Made by a program: the position numbers and the translations under genes
Shown here: positions 22,869-29,281 of the stretch, piece by piece
Position numbering within the stretch: position 1 is the first letter of the stretch
Layout: the number at the start of each line of letters is the position of its first letter
The notes under the pieces: model-generated
What the model was told of the DNA's origin: nothing
The model's input: the letters and a program-made list of their open reading frames with translations, nothing else
The model's database searches: none
Origin: a virus
IMG/VR virus record: IMGVR_UViG_3300035160_000028
Coordinates: 1-38,672 of that record
Reading direction: 5' to 3' (one strand)
DNA length: 38,672 nucleotides

Positions 22869-23447
22869 ATGAAAGAAATATTACTTACACCGAATCAAGC
22901 GGCAAAGCGTTTCGGGGTGCATGTTCATACTCTGCGCGAGTGGGACCGTCAAGGCAAGATAAAAACGATCCGCACCGTTGGAGGGGACCGGCGTTATGTC
23001 ATCCCTGTTAACGATGAAATTGAAATCTGTTATTGCCGGGTATCGTCGGCAAAGCAAAAAGACGACCTGCAACGCCAGGTTGAATTCATGGTCGGAAAAT
23101 ATCCAAATGCTCAAATTGTCAAAGACATCGGAAGTGGACTCAACTACAAACGAAAAGGGCTTAAAGCCGTTTTGGAACGGGCAATCGGAGGTGATTGCAT
23201 CACACTTTACATTGCCCATAAAGACAGATTGTGCCGCTTCGGATTTGAACTTATTCAATGGATTATTGAACGATCCGGTGGAAGAATCGTGGTTTTCGAC
23301 GGAACTAAACTTTCACCCGAACAAGAACTTACCCAGGATCTACTCCACATCCTGCATGTCTTTTCCTGCCGAATGCACGGGCTTAGAAGCTATCGTCGCA
23401 AGATCCGTGAGGCTTTCTCCAACAAAGGAGCAAAAGAGAATATTTAG
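22869..23447 (+). CDS. tnpA: IS607-type serine recombinase (TnpA)
   Basis: A 192-aa protein. Residues 5-45 form a MerR-like winged helix (LTPNQAAKRFGVHVHTLREW, then GGDRRYVIP). The recombinase core follows: ICYCRVSSAKQKDDLQRQ with catalytic serine 59, DIGSGLNYKRKGL, then YIAHKDRLCRFGFELIQW. The DNA-binding-first arrangement, with the catalytic domain C-terminal, is specific to the IS607 lineage. It is expected to catalyse excision and insertion with no target specificity beyond a short core. The last 92 nt overlap tnpB in another frame. Confidence 0.93.
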   Translation: MKEILLTPNQAAKRFGVHVHTLREWDRQGKIKTIRTVGGDRRYVIPVNDEIEICYCRVSSAKQKDDLQRQVEFMVGKYPNAQIVKDIGSGLNYKRKGLKAVLERAIGGDCITLYIAHKDRLCRFGFELIQWIIERSGGRIVVFDGTKLSPEQELTQDLLHILHVFSCRMHGLRSYRRKIREAFSNKGAKENI

Positions 23448-24486
23448 ATTCTGGACCGACACGGCAAGGTGGATCTACAACTGGACGTTTGACTATATTC
23501 GGTCATGTGTCGGTTTCGCGCCGACGTGGTACGATATCAAAAAGGAAGCTACCCGCATACTTCCCGCCTGGACAAAGCCGGTCCCGTTTCAGATTAAAGG
23601 TGTTGCCATCAAAGATGCGCTCAAAGCATTTTGGGACGCAAAAGGAAGGCCGAAGTTCAAATCAAGGAAGAATCCGGTTCAATCGTGTTTCATCCCCTCA
23701 TCGGCCATCAAATCCGGTGGGATCTACCCCCGTGTGTCCGGTCCCGGATTGAAATACAACGAAGCGTTACCGGAAAACCCGAAAGACAGCCGCCTTGTCT
23801 GGCGGCATAATTTGTGGCATTTGTCCGTTCCCCGTTTAATGACGATATCCCGTAGCGAGAACCAAGCCGGTGGTATCGCCGCCATTGACCCAGGCGTTCG
23901 GACATTTGCCGCATTCTATAGCCCGTCTGTTTCCGGCAGGATCGGCCATGGCGCGTTTAACCGGATATTCAGATTGCTTTTACATCTGGACAACCTGATA
24001 TCCGACCGGGCAAAAGCCAACCGCCGCCGGTTTAAGTCACTCACAAAAGCAATCCGCAGACTTCAAAAAAGAATCAAATATCTGATTGACGAATTGCACT
24101 GGAAAACCGCCCGGTTTCTTTGCAGCCGGTTTGCCGTGATTCTTCTGCCGACCTATGAAACAAAGCAGATGGTTGACCGTCTTAAAAGAAAGATCCGGTC
24201 AAAAACCGTTCGAAGCATGCTGTCTTTCAGAAATTTTCAATTCAAACTCAGGTTGAAATGGATGGCGCAAAAACTCGGCGTCACCGTGATTGACGTGGAC
24301 GAAAGCTATACCAGTAAAACCCACCCGCAGACCGGCGAAATCAAGAATATCGGTTCCGCGAAGTGGATCAAGTTGTTGGATGGGTCAATGGCAGATCGTG
24401 ATTTGGTTGGAGCGCACAACATTCTGGTCAAGTGGTTGACCGAACGTTGTGCTTTGGGAGATACCCCCGCACAAAAATGTGCGTAA
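23356..24486 (+). CDS. tnpB: IS607-type TnpB nuclease lacking the zinc ribbon
   Basis: A 376-aa protein if started at ATG 23356 inside tnpA; a GTG at 23407 is an alternative. The N-terminal part (VRLSPTKEQKRIFRFWTDTA, ARWIYNWTFDY) is the usual TnpB wedge entry. The split RuvC-like site has D178 (AAIDPGVRTFA), E268 (LLPTYETKQM) and D347 (MADRDLVGAHNIL). Between residues 317 and 347, where TnpB proteins normally carry the CxxC...CxxC zinc ribbon, the sequence reads TSKTHPQTGEIKNIGSAKWI and has no cysteine. TnpB proteins are RNA-guided DNases; the guide RNA normally overlaps the right end. Activity without the ribbon is unproven. Confidence 0.88.
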   Translation: MSFPAECTGLEAIVARSVRLSPTKEQKRIFRFWTDTARWIYNWTFDYIRSCVGFAPTWYDIKKEATRILPAWTKPVPFQIKGVAIKDALKAFWDAKGRPKFKSRKNPVQSCFIPSSAIKSGGIYPRVSGPGLKYNEALPENPKDSRLVWRHNLWHLSVPRLMTISRSENQAGGIAAIDPGVRTFAAFYSPSVSGRIGHGAFNRIFRLLLHLDNLISDRAKANRRRFKSLTKAIRRLQKRIKYLIDELHWKTARFLCSRFAVILLPTYETKQMVDRLKRKIRSKTVRSMLSFRNFQFKLRLKWMAQKLGVTVIDVDESYTSKTHPQTGEIKNIGSAKWIKLLDGSMADRDLVGAHNILVKWLTERCALGDTPAQKCA

Positions 24487-24518
24487 GCTGTAGCTTTCTA
24501 CAGCAGAAAGTGTATCGG
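24479..24518 (+). repeat. IS607 right end, intact copy (40 bp)
   Basis: This block carries the tnpB stop, the hairpin GCTGTAG-CTTT-CTACAGC and AGAAAGTGTATCGG. It matches the inverted copy at 15841-15880 at 38 of 40 positions. In TnpB elements this end usually lies at the 3' end of the guide RNA scaffold. Confidence 0.85.
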
Positions 24519-24579
24519 CCCTAACTACTTCCGACCCAAGTTCGCCGATTTTTGAAATTTAGCTCAAGGTCCACGCGTC

Positions 24580-24849
24580 ATGCAACTGAAATTTTTCGAT
24601 GCCACGGTTTTAAAAGAGATCGAACTGCGGGCCGAAAACAGCCCGAAAAAAGCCTTCTGGCGCCTGCGCCTGGTCCACCGGCAGGGGCAATATATCATCG
24701 AAAAAGAGAGCGGGGGCGGGGGCAAGGTGCTGGACCGGCGGAGCTGGCCCCAGCGGGATTATGAGCGGGCGGTGGTGGTGTTCGGCAGGAAGGTTGCTGC
24801 AAAGCTAAAGCCCGGAAAGAAAAGGGAATATGTAATAAGTGGTAGGTAA
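24580..24849 (+). CDS. Small basic protein, possible WGR-like domain
   Basis: An 89-aa protein starting behind AAGG. It reads as a short beta domain (MQLKFFDATVLKEIELRAEN, KAFWRLRLVHRQGQYIIEKE) followed by a Gly-rich turn (SGGGGKVLDRRSW) and a helix (YERAVVVFGRKVAAKL) with a Lys-rich tail. The FWRxxxxRxGxxxxE pattern recalls WGR-type nucleic-acid-associated domains, but the W-G-R triad is not intact, so this is tentative. It lies between the IS607 right end and a terminator, at the end of the rightward operon. Confidence 0.58.
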   Translation: MQLKFFDATVLKEIELRAENSPKKAFWRLRLVHRQGQYIIEKESGGGGKVLDRRSWPQRDYERAVVVFGRKVAAKLKPGKKREYVISGR

Positions 24850-25014
24850 AACCTACAAATGTATAGGGAGCAAGACGATAGAAGTTTCACAAACTAAATC
24901 AGTACAGTTTCAAAAAACTGAAAAAAAAACTGAATCTGTACCGGTTTTTTCCCCTTTACAAAATATGTAACCCGGGATTAATCTAATTCCATCAAAGAAT
25001 GCTTACTCCGCAGG

Positions 25015-25047
25015 AAGGGCCGCACCAGCAACGGCCCTTTCTTGTTG
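25015..25047 (+). terminator. Rho-independent terminator after 24580-24849
   Basis: AAGGGCCG (25015-25022) pairs with CGGCCCTT (25032-25039) around CACCAGCAA, followed by TCTTGTT. The eight-base GC-rich stem with a T-rich tail fits an intrinsic terminator. It lies five bases before the CRISPR-like repeat. Confidence 0.7.
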
Positions 25048-25051
25048 GGGC

Positions 25052-25083
25052 GTCGCCACTTGAGAAATGGCGTGGATTGAAAC
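25052..25083 (+). CRISPR. Solitary type I-C-like CRISPR repeat unit, no array
   Basis: A single 32-base block begins GTCGCC and ends GTGGATTGAAAC, the start, end and length typical of type I-C repeats. The inner arms CGCCA (25054-25058) and TGGCG (25068-25072) can form the repeat stem. No second copy, no leader and no cas gene is present in the window, so it is not an array. Twenty-nine bases downstream a strong intrinsic terminator follows. Solitary repeat units of this design in phages are known to act as RNA anti-CRISPRs (Racr). The assignment to type I-C is from recalled consensus and has not been aligned by computer. Confidence 0.7.
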
Positions 25084-25112
25084 AAACAAACAAGCTAACG
25101 CTCTTTTAAATA

Positions 25113-25145
25113 ACAAAAGCCCGGTCATAGGGACCAGGCTTTTGT
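25113..25145 (+). terminator. Strong bidirectional terminator after CRISPR-like unit
   Basis: ACAAAAGCC (25113-25121) pairs with GGCTTTTGT (25137-25145), extended inward by GGTC/GACC after one mismatch. The A-rich and T-rich flanks of the stem make it work in either direction. It would end a short RNA that carries the CRISPR-like repeat. Confidence 0.75.
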
Positions 25146-25295
25146 CAATAATCATCTTCTAAAACCGAAGTGAAAGTCTTCCGCTCAAAGATTTCTTTCA
25201 CTTCAGGCAAAATCTTAGTTACCGCTGCTGCTGACCCTCTTAGACCGAACAGACGAACCGTAACTGACTCCTGAAATATCCCCACTGAGCTGATA

Positions 25296-26333
25296 ATGTC
25301 AAGTCAAGATTTTGCCGGAAAGGACACCTTGACAATATCAAAACTCGCAGAACCCAATAAAATCAATGAACTTTTAAAATCAAACAACATCCCTTCAGTC
25401 AGCAAAAAATCTTTATTCAATCCGGTATATAAGGGCACGAAAGGGGCTTTAGGACAAATTAACGGGTTTTTCGCCCGGAGGCACCGTCTATGCGGCGGAA
25501 CTATCATAACCGTTACACATGGAGAAATCGCCGAAGAAACCGGATATGCATCTCGGACAGCGCAACGGATAATTAAAAAGCTCGAAGCAATGGGGCGTTT
25601 GATAGTTTTACGGGGTTGGAAAAATTCGTATTTATATTTGCCTGAAAATATCGGAATCGAATCATGGCTTGAAAATTTCAAGTTAAAATTCGGCCTCGAT
25701 TTGAGGACTCAGATGTGGGTGGATACAGGACAAAATGTCGTGAACCCCGAACCTGAATCTATACGACATAATGTCGTTAACAATACGACAGAATGTCGTG
25801 AAGATGACCTATCTTATAAAGAGAGTTTCAAAGAGTCTAAGACCGACCTCCCTGAAAAACCCCCCGAAAACCCGCCGCCGGAAACCGACCTTGACCGGAT
25901 AAAAGACGCTGCCCCTAAAGTATGTTATAGGATCAAGAACCTTGATGAAAAAATCAAAGAATCAATCAAAAGAAATGGATTCGAATATACCCTTTGGGCG
26001 GCTAAAGAATCCCATGATGGGAATATAAAATATCGTCTTTTCGAGGACATGATGAAAAACGGCAAGGCTAAATACGATAAATTTGAAAAGCAGAGGACAC
26101 GCAAGGCTGAGGCTGAGGCGATTCAAGAAAGCCGGGAGCATCAAAAGGAGATCGAATTTATGGCAAAGGTTTTTAAGCCCTTTGCTTTTAAAGAGTGTGA
26201 AATTGATTTTCATGCTAAAAAATCTACATTTTTAAAGGCTTTATCATCAACTAAGGTCCTATTCGATAGATTTTCAAATATGACCGATACCCAGCTAAAA
26301 GCAACGAATGAGTTTAGGAATTTTAAAGCATGA
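25296..26333 (+). CDS. Winged-helix protein, probable replication initiator
   Basis: A 345-aa protein (ATG 25296; TTG 25329 with AAAGGA upstream is an alternative that gives 334 aa). Residues about 60-125 form a winged helix-turn-helix (GTIITVTHGEIAEETGYASR, TAQRIIKKLEAMGRLIVLRGW), a layout seen in phage replication proteins. A Pro/Glu-rich linker (135-205) follows and then a helical C-terminal domain rich in Lys and Glu. The DNA for residues 144-168 of the linker contains three palindromic repeats (25727-25799), as in lambda O, whose gene holds the origin. The product probably binds these repeats. The overlap with the next gene is 4 nt. Confidence 0.7.
   Translation: MSSQDFAGKDTLTISKLAEPNKINELLKSNNIPSVSKKSLFNPVYKGTKGALGQINGFFARRHRLCGGTIITVTHGEIAEETGYASRTAQRIIKKLEAMGRLIVLRGWKNSYLYLPENIGIESWLENFKLKFGLDLRTQMWVDTGQNVVNPEPESIRHNVVNNTTECREDDLSYKESFKESKTDLPEKPPENPPPETDLDRIKDAAPKVCYRIKNLDEKIKESIKRNGFEYTLWAAKESHDGNIKYRLFEDMMKNGKAKYDKFEKQRTRKAEAEAIQESREHQKEIEFMAKVFKPFAFKECEIDFHAKKSTFLKALSSTKVLFDRFSNMTDTQLKATNEFRNFKA
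25727..25799. repeat. Three iteron-like 15-bp palindromes in the initiator gene
   Basis: ACGACATAATGTCGT is a perfect 7-1-7 palindrome at 25763-25777. At 25785-25799 it recurs as ACGACAGAATGTCGT (one mismatch in symmetry), and at 25727-25741 as a degenerate copy ending ATGTCGT. The exact ATGTCGT half-site lies at 25735, 25771 and 25793. The spacing between the second and third is 22 bp and between the first and second 36 bp. It may be a replication origin or an autoregulatory operator. Confidence 0.68.
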
Positions 26334-26932
26334 AATATATTAATATTGCTGGTGATACTGATGGGTGGTCAACAGCATTAAACCCCCCTGATGAAGATGG
26401 CAAAATAAGTGTTGTTTCATCTACATGTGAAAATGAGTCTTTACCGACAAAGATGTTTTCATGTGATTTAGAAGAAATGATATTTGATTATTTTGAGTAT
26501 GTTTTTGTTTTTGGAGATGAGGCAGATACGCTATTAAAGCCCATGAAAAATATTTTAGATAGGGCGATTAAAAAATGTGAAGAACTATTAAAAAGAAAAT
26601 TAGGCTCACCTATTGAAAGTATGTTTTGGAACGTTGTTTCAGATGAGGAATCAGAAGGGTTTATATTCGGGTTAATTTATCAGCATAAAGTTGAAAATTA
26701 TATTATTGATTTCGCTTTCAAACATTATGATTTCAAACTTGCGATAGAATTAGATGGGCATGATTATCATAAGACTAAGAAACAGCGTACATATGATGCA
26801 AAAAGGGCAAGGAAATTATCTGAATTGGGATGGGAAGTGATAAGATTTACAGGATCAGAAATATTTAAAGACAGTTTAGGTTGTGCCTTAGAGGTAAAAA
26901 AAATAATCTATAATAAAACAGGGGAAGTATGA
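26330..26932 (+). CDS. DUF559-type PD-(D/E)XK endonuclease-like protein
   Basis: A 200-aa protein, clearly AT-rich relative to its neighbours. The C-terminal half (residues about 90-195) matches the Vsr/DUF559 endonuclease-like fold: SPIESMFWN supplies the first Glu, YIIDFAFKHYDFKLAIELDG supplies the Asp and the ELDG motif, HDYHKTKKQRTYDAKRARKL the basic helix, and LGWEVIRFTGSEIF the last strand. The N-terminal half is acidic and unassigned. Such proteins are often encoded by phages and mobile elements; a nicking or debranching role in phage DNA metabolism is plausible. The low GC content suggests recent acquisition. Starts overlap by 4 nt on both sides. Confidence 0.75.
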   Translation: MKYINIAGDTDGWSTALNPPDEDGKISVVSSTCENESLPTKMFSCDLEEMIFDYFEYVFVFGDEADTLLKPMKNILDRAIKKCEELLKRKLGSPIESMFWNVVSDEESEGFIFGLIYQHKVENYIIDFAFKHYDFKLAIELDGHDYHKTKKQRTYDAKRARKLSELGWEVIRFTGSEIFKDSLGCALEVKKIIYNKTGEV

Positions 26933-27135
26933 CCCCCACTGAAAAAAAATTCTACAAAATTCTTAAAATCCGCATCGCGCGCAACGCAGACACGCGCCAC
27001 CGCACCCTGGCCCGGATCGCCGGGTGTACGCCGGGCACCAGCTACCGCGTGGTAAAGCGCCTGGTCGCCATGGGTGCCGTGCAGGTGCGGCGCGTGGGGT
27101 GGGAAAACGAGTACTCGCTATGCAAACAGAATTAA
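26929..27135 (+). CDS. Small winged-helix protein
   Basis: A 68-aa protein with a helix-turn-helix (RHRTLARIAGCTPGTSYRVV) and a wing with recognition-type residues (KRLVAMGAVQVRRVGWENEY). The GTSYRVVKRLVAMG pattern parallels the winged-helix segment of the initiator protein encoded upstream. GC-rich, unlike the preceding gene. Possibly a regulator of the early operon. Confidence 0.65.
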   Translation: MTPTEKKFYKILKIRIARNADTRHRTLARIAGCTPGTSYRVVKRLVAMGAVQVRRVGWENEYSLCKQN

Positions 27136-27521
27136 ACACCCTTGCCGACAAATCCCCCCAGCAGATCCGCGCCGAAAAAGAGGCGCAAAAGCGGGCCGAA
27201 AGGGCCGAAGCCCTGCGGCGCCGTTTCCGGGCAGAAGCGAAGTTTCTGGCGCTGCCGGCCGATGTGAAATTGGAGGTCAAGCGGGATCTGCTTTACAGCC
27301 TTGGATTCTCAAAAGACAAGCCATTGCGGGAACAAAGCTTCCTAATTCGGCTGATTTATTATAAAAAGGGGGGAGAGCTGCACCGTAATAGCTATTTTAT
27401 GGACTACTTCGAAAGACACGCACATGAGTACCACCGAACAGACGATAGAAGACCAGATAGACGGGCAATGGTTCGCCATGACGCCGGAAGAGAAATCGCT
27501 GCACCGGACTTTGTTCATTGA
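27120..27521 (+). CDS. Hypothetical protein, probable early-operon protein
   Basis: A 133-aa protein starting at ATG 27120 inside the end of the previous gene. Residues 15-60 form a basic coiled-coil helix (QIRAEKEAQKRAERAEALRR, RFRAEAKFLALPADVKLEVK), followed by a compact core with DLLYSLGFSKDKPLREQSFL and IRLIYYKKGG. The last 30 residues, rich in Arg/Asp and overlapping the next gene in another frame, do not look like folded protein. An end near residue 100 may have been lost by frameshift. Function is unknown. Confidence 0.55.
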   Translation: MQTELNTLADKSPQQIRAEKEAQKRAERAEALRRRFRAEAKFLALPADVKLEVKRDLLYSLGFSKDKPLREQSFLIRLIYYKKGGELHRNSYFMDYFERHAHEYHRTDDRRPDRRAMVRHDAGREIAAPDFVH

Positions 27522-27654
27522 GCTATTAGGCATGGGCTACCACCGCCGGTATTTTTCCCGAATCCACATCAGTATGCTGATCGGCGAAATCTGGTTTCGC
27601 CAATATCTTAGGAGTATATTTTTCGATGACGCAAAAACAAAGCGCGCAGGCTGA
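27424..27654 (+). CDS. Small hypothetical protein
   Basis: A 76-aa protein starting at ATG 27424. It overlaps the previous frame by 98 nt, an unusually long out-of-frame overlap. Sequence: TIEDQIDGQWFAMTPEEKSL, HRTLFIELLGMGYHRRYFSR, ending IRQYLR-like with a basic tail. It is helical, without Cys or membrane segment. The sharper codon bias of this frame within the overlap suggests it is the real gene there. Not recognised. Confidence 0.58.
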   Translation: MSTTEQTIEDQIDGQWFAMTPEEKSLHRTLFIELLGMGYHRRYFSRIHISMLIGEIWFRQYLRSIFFDDAKTKRAG

Positions 27655-27853
27655 GAGACTGCAACAACGTATGCGCCGCATCGCCGACGCCGTGGACCGT
27701 CCCCCGGTTGACATTGAGCCCCTTAAAAAATGCCTGCACGGGCGGAGCTGCGTACACCTGGACGCGCCGGGGATGGTGTCGCCCATGTGCGAGCTGTCGG
27801 TATGCGGGATTTTCGAACTTAGGAAATGCCCTATCGGGCTGTGGTGGATATGA
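27626..27853 (+). CDS. Small Cys-containing protein
   Basis: A 75-aa protein starting at ATG 27626; AGGAG lies about 11 nt upstream. An N-terminal helix (AQAERLQQRMRRIADAVDRP) is followed by a short Cys-rich part (CLHGRSCVHLDA, then MCELSVCGIF and RKCPIG), with five Cys in 32 residues, perhaps a zinc-binding knuckle. The stop overlaps the ATG of the next gene as ATGATG. Function unknown. Confidence 0.58.
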   Translation: MTQKQSAQAERLQQRMRRIADAVDRPPVDIEPLKKCLHGRSCVHLDAPGMVSPMCELSVCGIFELRKCPIGLWWI

Positions 27854-28053
27854 TGGAAACTGACTTTTCGGATTGGCTCGATGACTTGGAAAAAAAATTA
27901 AACCCGCAATACATCATCAGCGGGGACGGGAAATCAATCAATTGCCTGACCTGCGGCATGGAATCATATCACCCCAATGACGTGAAGTATAAATACTGCG
28001 GGAACTGCAACAAATTTCACGAATACGTAAGCAAGTCAACAACCGCCAGCTAA
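27850..28053 (+). CDS. Zinc-ribbon phage protein, C-terminus altered by TnpB element
   Basis: A 67-aa protein starting at ATG 27850 (a second ATG at 27853). It has the family pattern CLTCGMESYHPNDVKYKYCG followed by NCNKFHEY, that is CxxC, HPxD, YCGNC and FH, seen in small zinc-ribbon proteins of many phages and proteobacterial genomes. The last residues (YVSKSTTAS) come from the end of the IS200/IS605-type element that begins at about 28040, so the natural C-terminus has been replaced by a few residues. Confidence 0.7.
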   Translation: MMETDFSDWLDDLEKKLNPQYIISGDGKSINCLTCGMESYHPNDVKYKYCGNCNKFHEYVSKSTTAS

Positions 28054-28076
28054 AGCAGGCGGCTTGCAGCTAGCAG

Positions 28077-29156
28077 CTATGCCGCCGCTGCGTGGGGCTG
28101 GTTGACGACAGCCCGGCGGCCAATATTGACCGCCGCCACATTGTCGGCGGGGGCAACGTAACCGCAGGCGCGACAACAAAAGATATCCCGGCTTTTCCGG
28201 TTGGCTTTTTCGGTATGGCCGCACTCACAGCATTCGCGGCTGGTGTTTCTTGGGTCGACCAGCACAACACAAACCCCGGCAAGCACGGCTTTATAGGAGA
28301 CAAATTGAAGCAATTGGTAAAAACTCCAAGCATTATGTTGCGCACGTTGAGACTTTCTAACCGTTGTCTTTTCACGGATTCCCTTAAGGTCTTCAAGGGC
28401 AATGCCGTATCCAAGTGCCTTAGCCTTCGCAACAATCTGTTTGGAAATTCTGTGGTTCTCATTTCTGGCGAAGCGTGCCTCTTTGCGCTTGCGCTTTTTA
28501 AGCAGGCGCTTTGCCGATTTAGTGCCTTTGCTTTGCAGTTTCTTGCGCAAGCGGCGATGTCTCGCACGCAGTCCGTTCATCTGGTCGCCGGAGTGGGTTT
28601 CACCGGCAGAATCGACGGCAATGTTTTTGATGCCCAGGTCAACGCCAAGAAAATCTTTCGGCGTTGTTTTCGGTGGTTCGGGAAAATCGATCACAAGAAG
28701 CAGGTAAAAAGATCCGTTTTTCAGAATCAAATCGGCTTGTCCCGCGACTCTGCGACCGGCAAGCACTCCCCGGTGGTATTCACTGATTATCATCGGGACC
28801 AGAATGCGACCGGAAAGTGTGAGCAAAGATACCCTGTCAACGCCTTTAAACGCCATGATGCGTTGATCATAAACCATTGCGCCGGTATCTTTGAAAGTGT
28901 GCAGGGTTTTTTTGGTCGCTTTGTAGCTTTCGCAAACCTTTCCGATGGCGCGAACCGTCATTTGGGAAGAAAGGCTAAAGTCTTTGCGGATATCGTAATA
29001 GCAAAGCTTGTGGACGTTGAACTTGGAAAATGTTTTGGATTCAAATGCAAGCTTACTGATGTAATTGCAAGCCTGATTGAATCTTGCCATTGTTTCCAAA
29101 AGCGCCTGGTGTTGTTGGGTATCAACAACAAGTTTTATTTTCGCGGTACAAAGCAT
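28077..29156 (-). CDS. tnpB: TnpB RNA-guided nuclease (IS200/IS605 type)
   Basis: A 359-aa protein starting at ATG 29156 (MLCTAKIKLVVDTQQHQALL); the ATG at 29171 is less usual for the family. RuvC-like residues are D173 (FLGVDLGIKNIAVDS), E255 (IALEDLKGIREK) and D338 (PADNVAAVNIG). The zinc ribbon is intact: CCECGH (C309, C312) and CCRACG (C328, C331). The arginine-rich bridge lies at 198-232. TnpB cuts DNA next to a target-adjacent motif under guidance of an RNA from the element's end and thereby keeps the element from being lost. It is not closely similar to the IS607 TnpB in the same genome. Confidence 0.93.
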   Translation of the reverse strand: MLCTAKIKLVVDTQQHQALLETMARFNQACNYISKLAFESKTFSKFNVHKLCYYDIRKDFSLSSQMTVRAIGKVCESYKATKKTLHTFKDTGAMVYDQRIMAFKGVDRVSLLTLSGRILVPMIISEYHRGVLAGRRVAGQADLILKNGSFYLLLVIDFPEPPKTTPKDFLGVDLGIKNIAVDSAGETHSGDQMNGLRARHRRLRKKLQSKGTKSAKRLLKKRKRKEARFARNENHRISKQIVAKAKALGYGIALEDLKGIREKTTVRKSQRAQHNAWSFYQLLQFVSYKAVLAGVCVVLVDPRNTSRECCECGHTEKANRKSRDIFCCRACGYVAPADNVAAVNIGRRAVVNQPHAAAA

Positions 29157-29228
29157 AATAGTTCGTATCACAAAACATTGACTAAAACAATCAATATATC
29201 AACAGGAACATTTAAACGAAAGGGGGTG

Positions 29229-29272
29229 GCGGCAATTCCTCTGTCGCTTGAAAGCGACAGTCTCCTTGCCGC
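29229..29272. repeat. Two-tier hairpin at the upstream end of the TnpB element
   Basis: Outer stem GCGGCAA (29229-29235) pairs with TTGCCGC (29266-29272); inner stem CTGTCGCTT (29241-29249) pairs with AAGCGACAG (29252-29260). Opposing five-base internal loops separate them. It is likely the structured left end of the element. Confidence 0.7.
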
Positions 29273-29281
29273 TAACTTGTG

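Larger units (their letters stand above)
22844..24518 (+). mobile_element. IS607-family insertion element
   Basis: The block has the gene order and coding pattern of IS607: a short serine recombinase (22869-23447) overlapping a TnpB gene (23356-24486). The right end includes the tnpB stop and a GCTGTAG-CTTT-CTACAGC hairpin (24485-24502), then AGAAAGTGTATCGG. GTGTAT occurs at both suggested ends (about 22843-22848 and about 24511-24516), consistent with serine recombination at a short shared core, and no target duplication is evident, as expected for this family. The left boundary is approximate. It interrupts the SbcC-like operon. Confidence 0.78.
24850..25295. other. 446-bp non-coding region with hairpins and a CRISPR-like repeat
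   Basis: No credible gene is seen. The left part (24893-24946) is A-rich with repeated CAGT/ACTGAA units, including CAGTTT-CAAA-AAACTG and GTACAG ... CTGTAC. A TTTACA at 24955-24960, followed after 18 bases by TAATCT, could be a weak promoter. Next come a terminator (25015-25047), a solitary CRISPR-repeat-like unit (25052-25083), a second terminator (25113-25145) and a perfect 10-bp stem GAAGTGAAAG/CTTTCACTTC (25167-25176 with 25195-25204). The remainder before 25296 shows no recognised signal. Confidence 0.7.
28040..29275 (-). mobile_element. TnpB-only IS200/IS605-like element
   Basis: A minus-strand TnpB gene (29156 to 28077) is framed by hairpins: CCGCC ... GGCGG at 28043-28062 downstream of tnpB and a two-tier stem at 29229-29272 upstream. 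No TnpA Y1 transposase is present, as in IS1341-type elements mobilised in trans. It lies between the zinc-ribbon gene and the 58-aa gene at 29282 without an obvious target duplication. Boundaries are estimated from the hairpins. Confidence 0.68.

Noticed and set aside
22978-23355. N-terminal extension of IS607 TnpB to 502 aa
   Set aside because: The extra 126 residues run out of frame through the serine recombinase gene and have no TnpB similarity.
25052-25083. A complete CRISPR array
   Set aside because: Only one repeat-like unit exists within at least several hundred bases, with no spacer-repeat periodicity and no cas genes.
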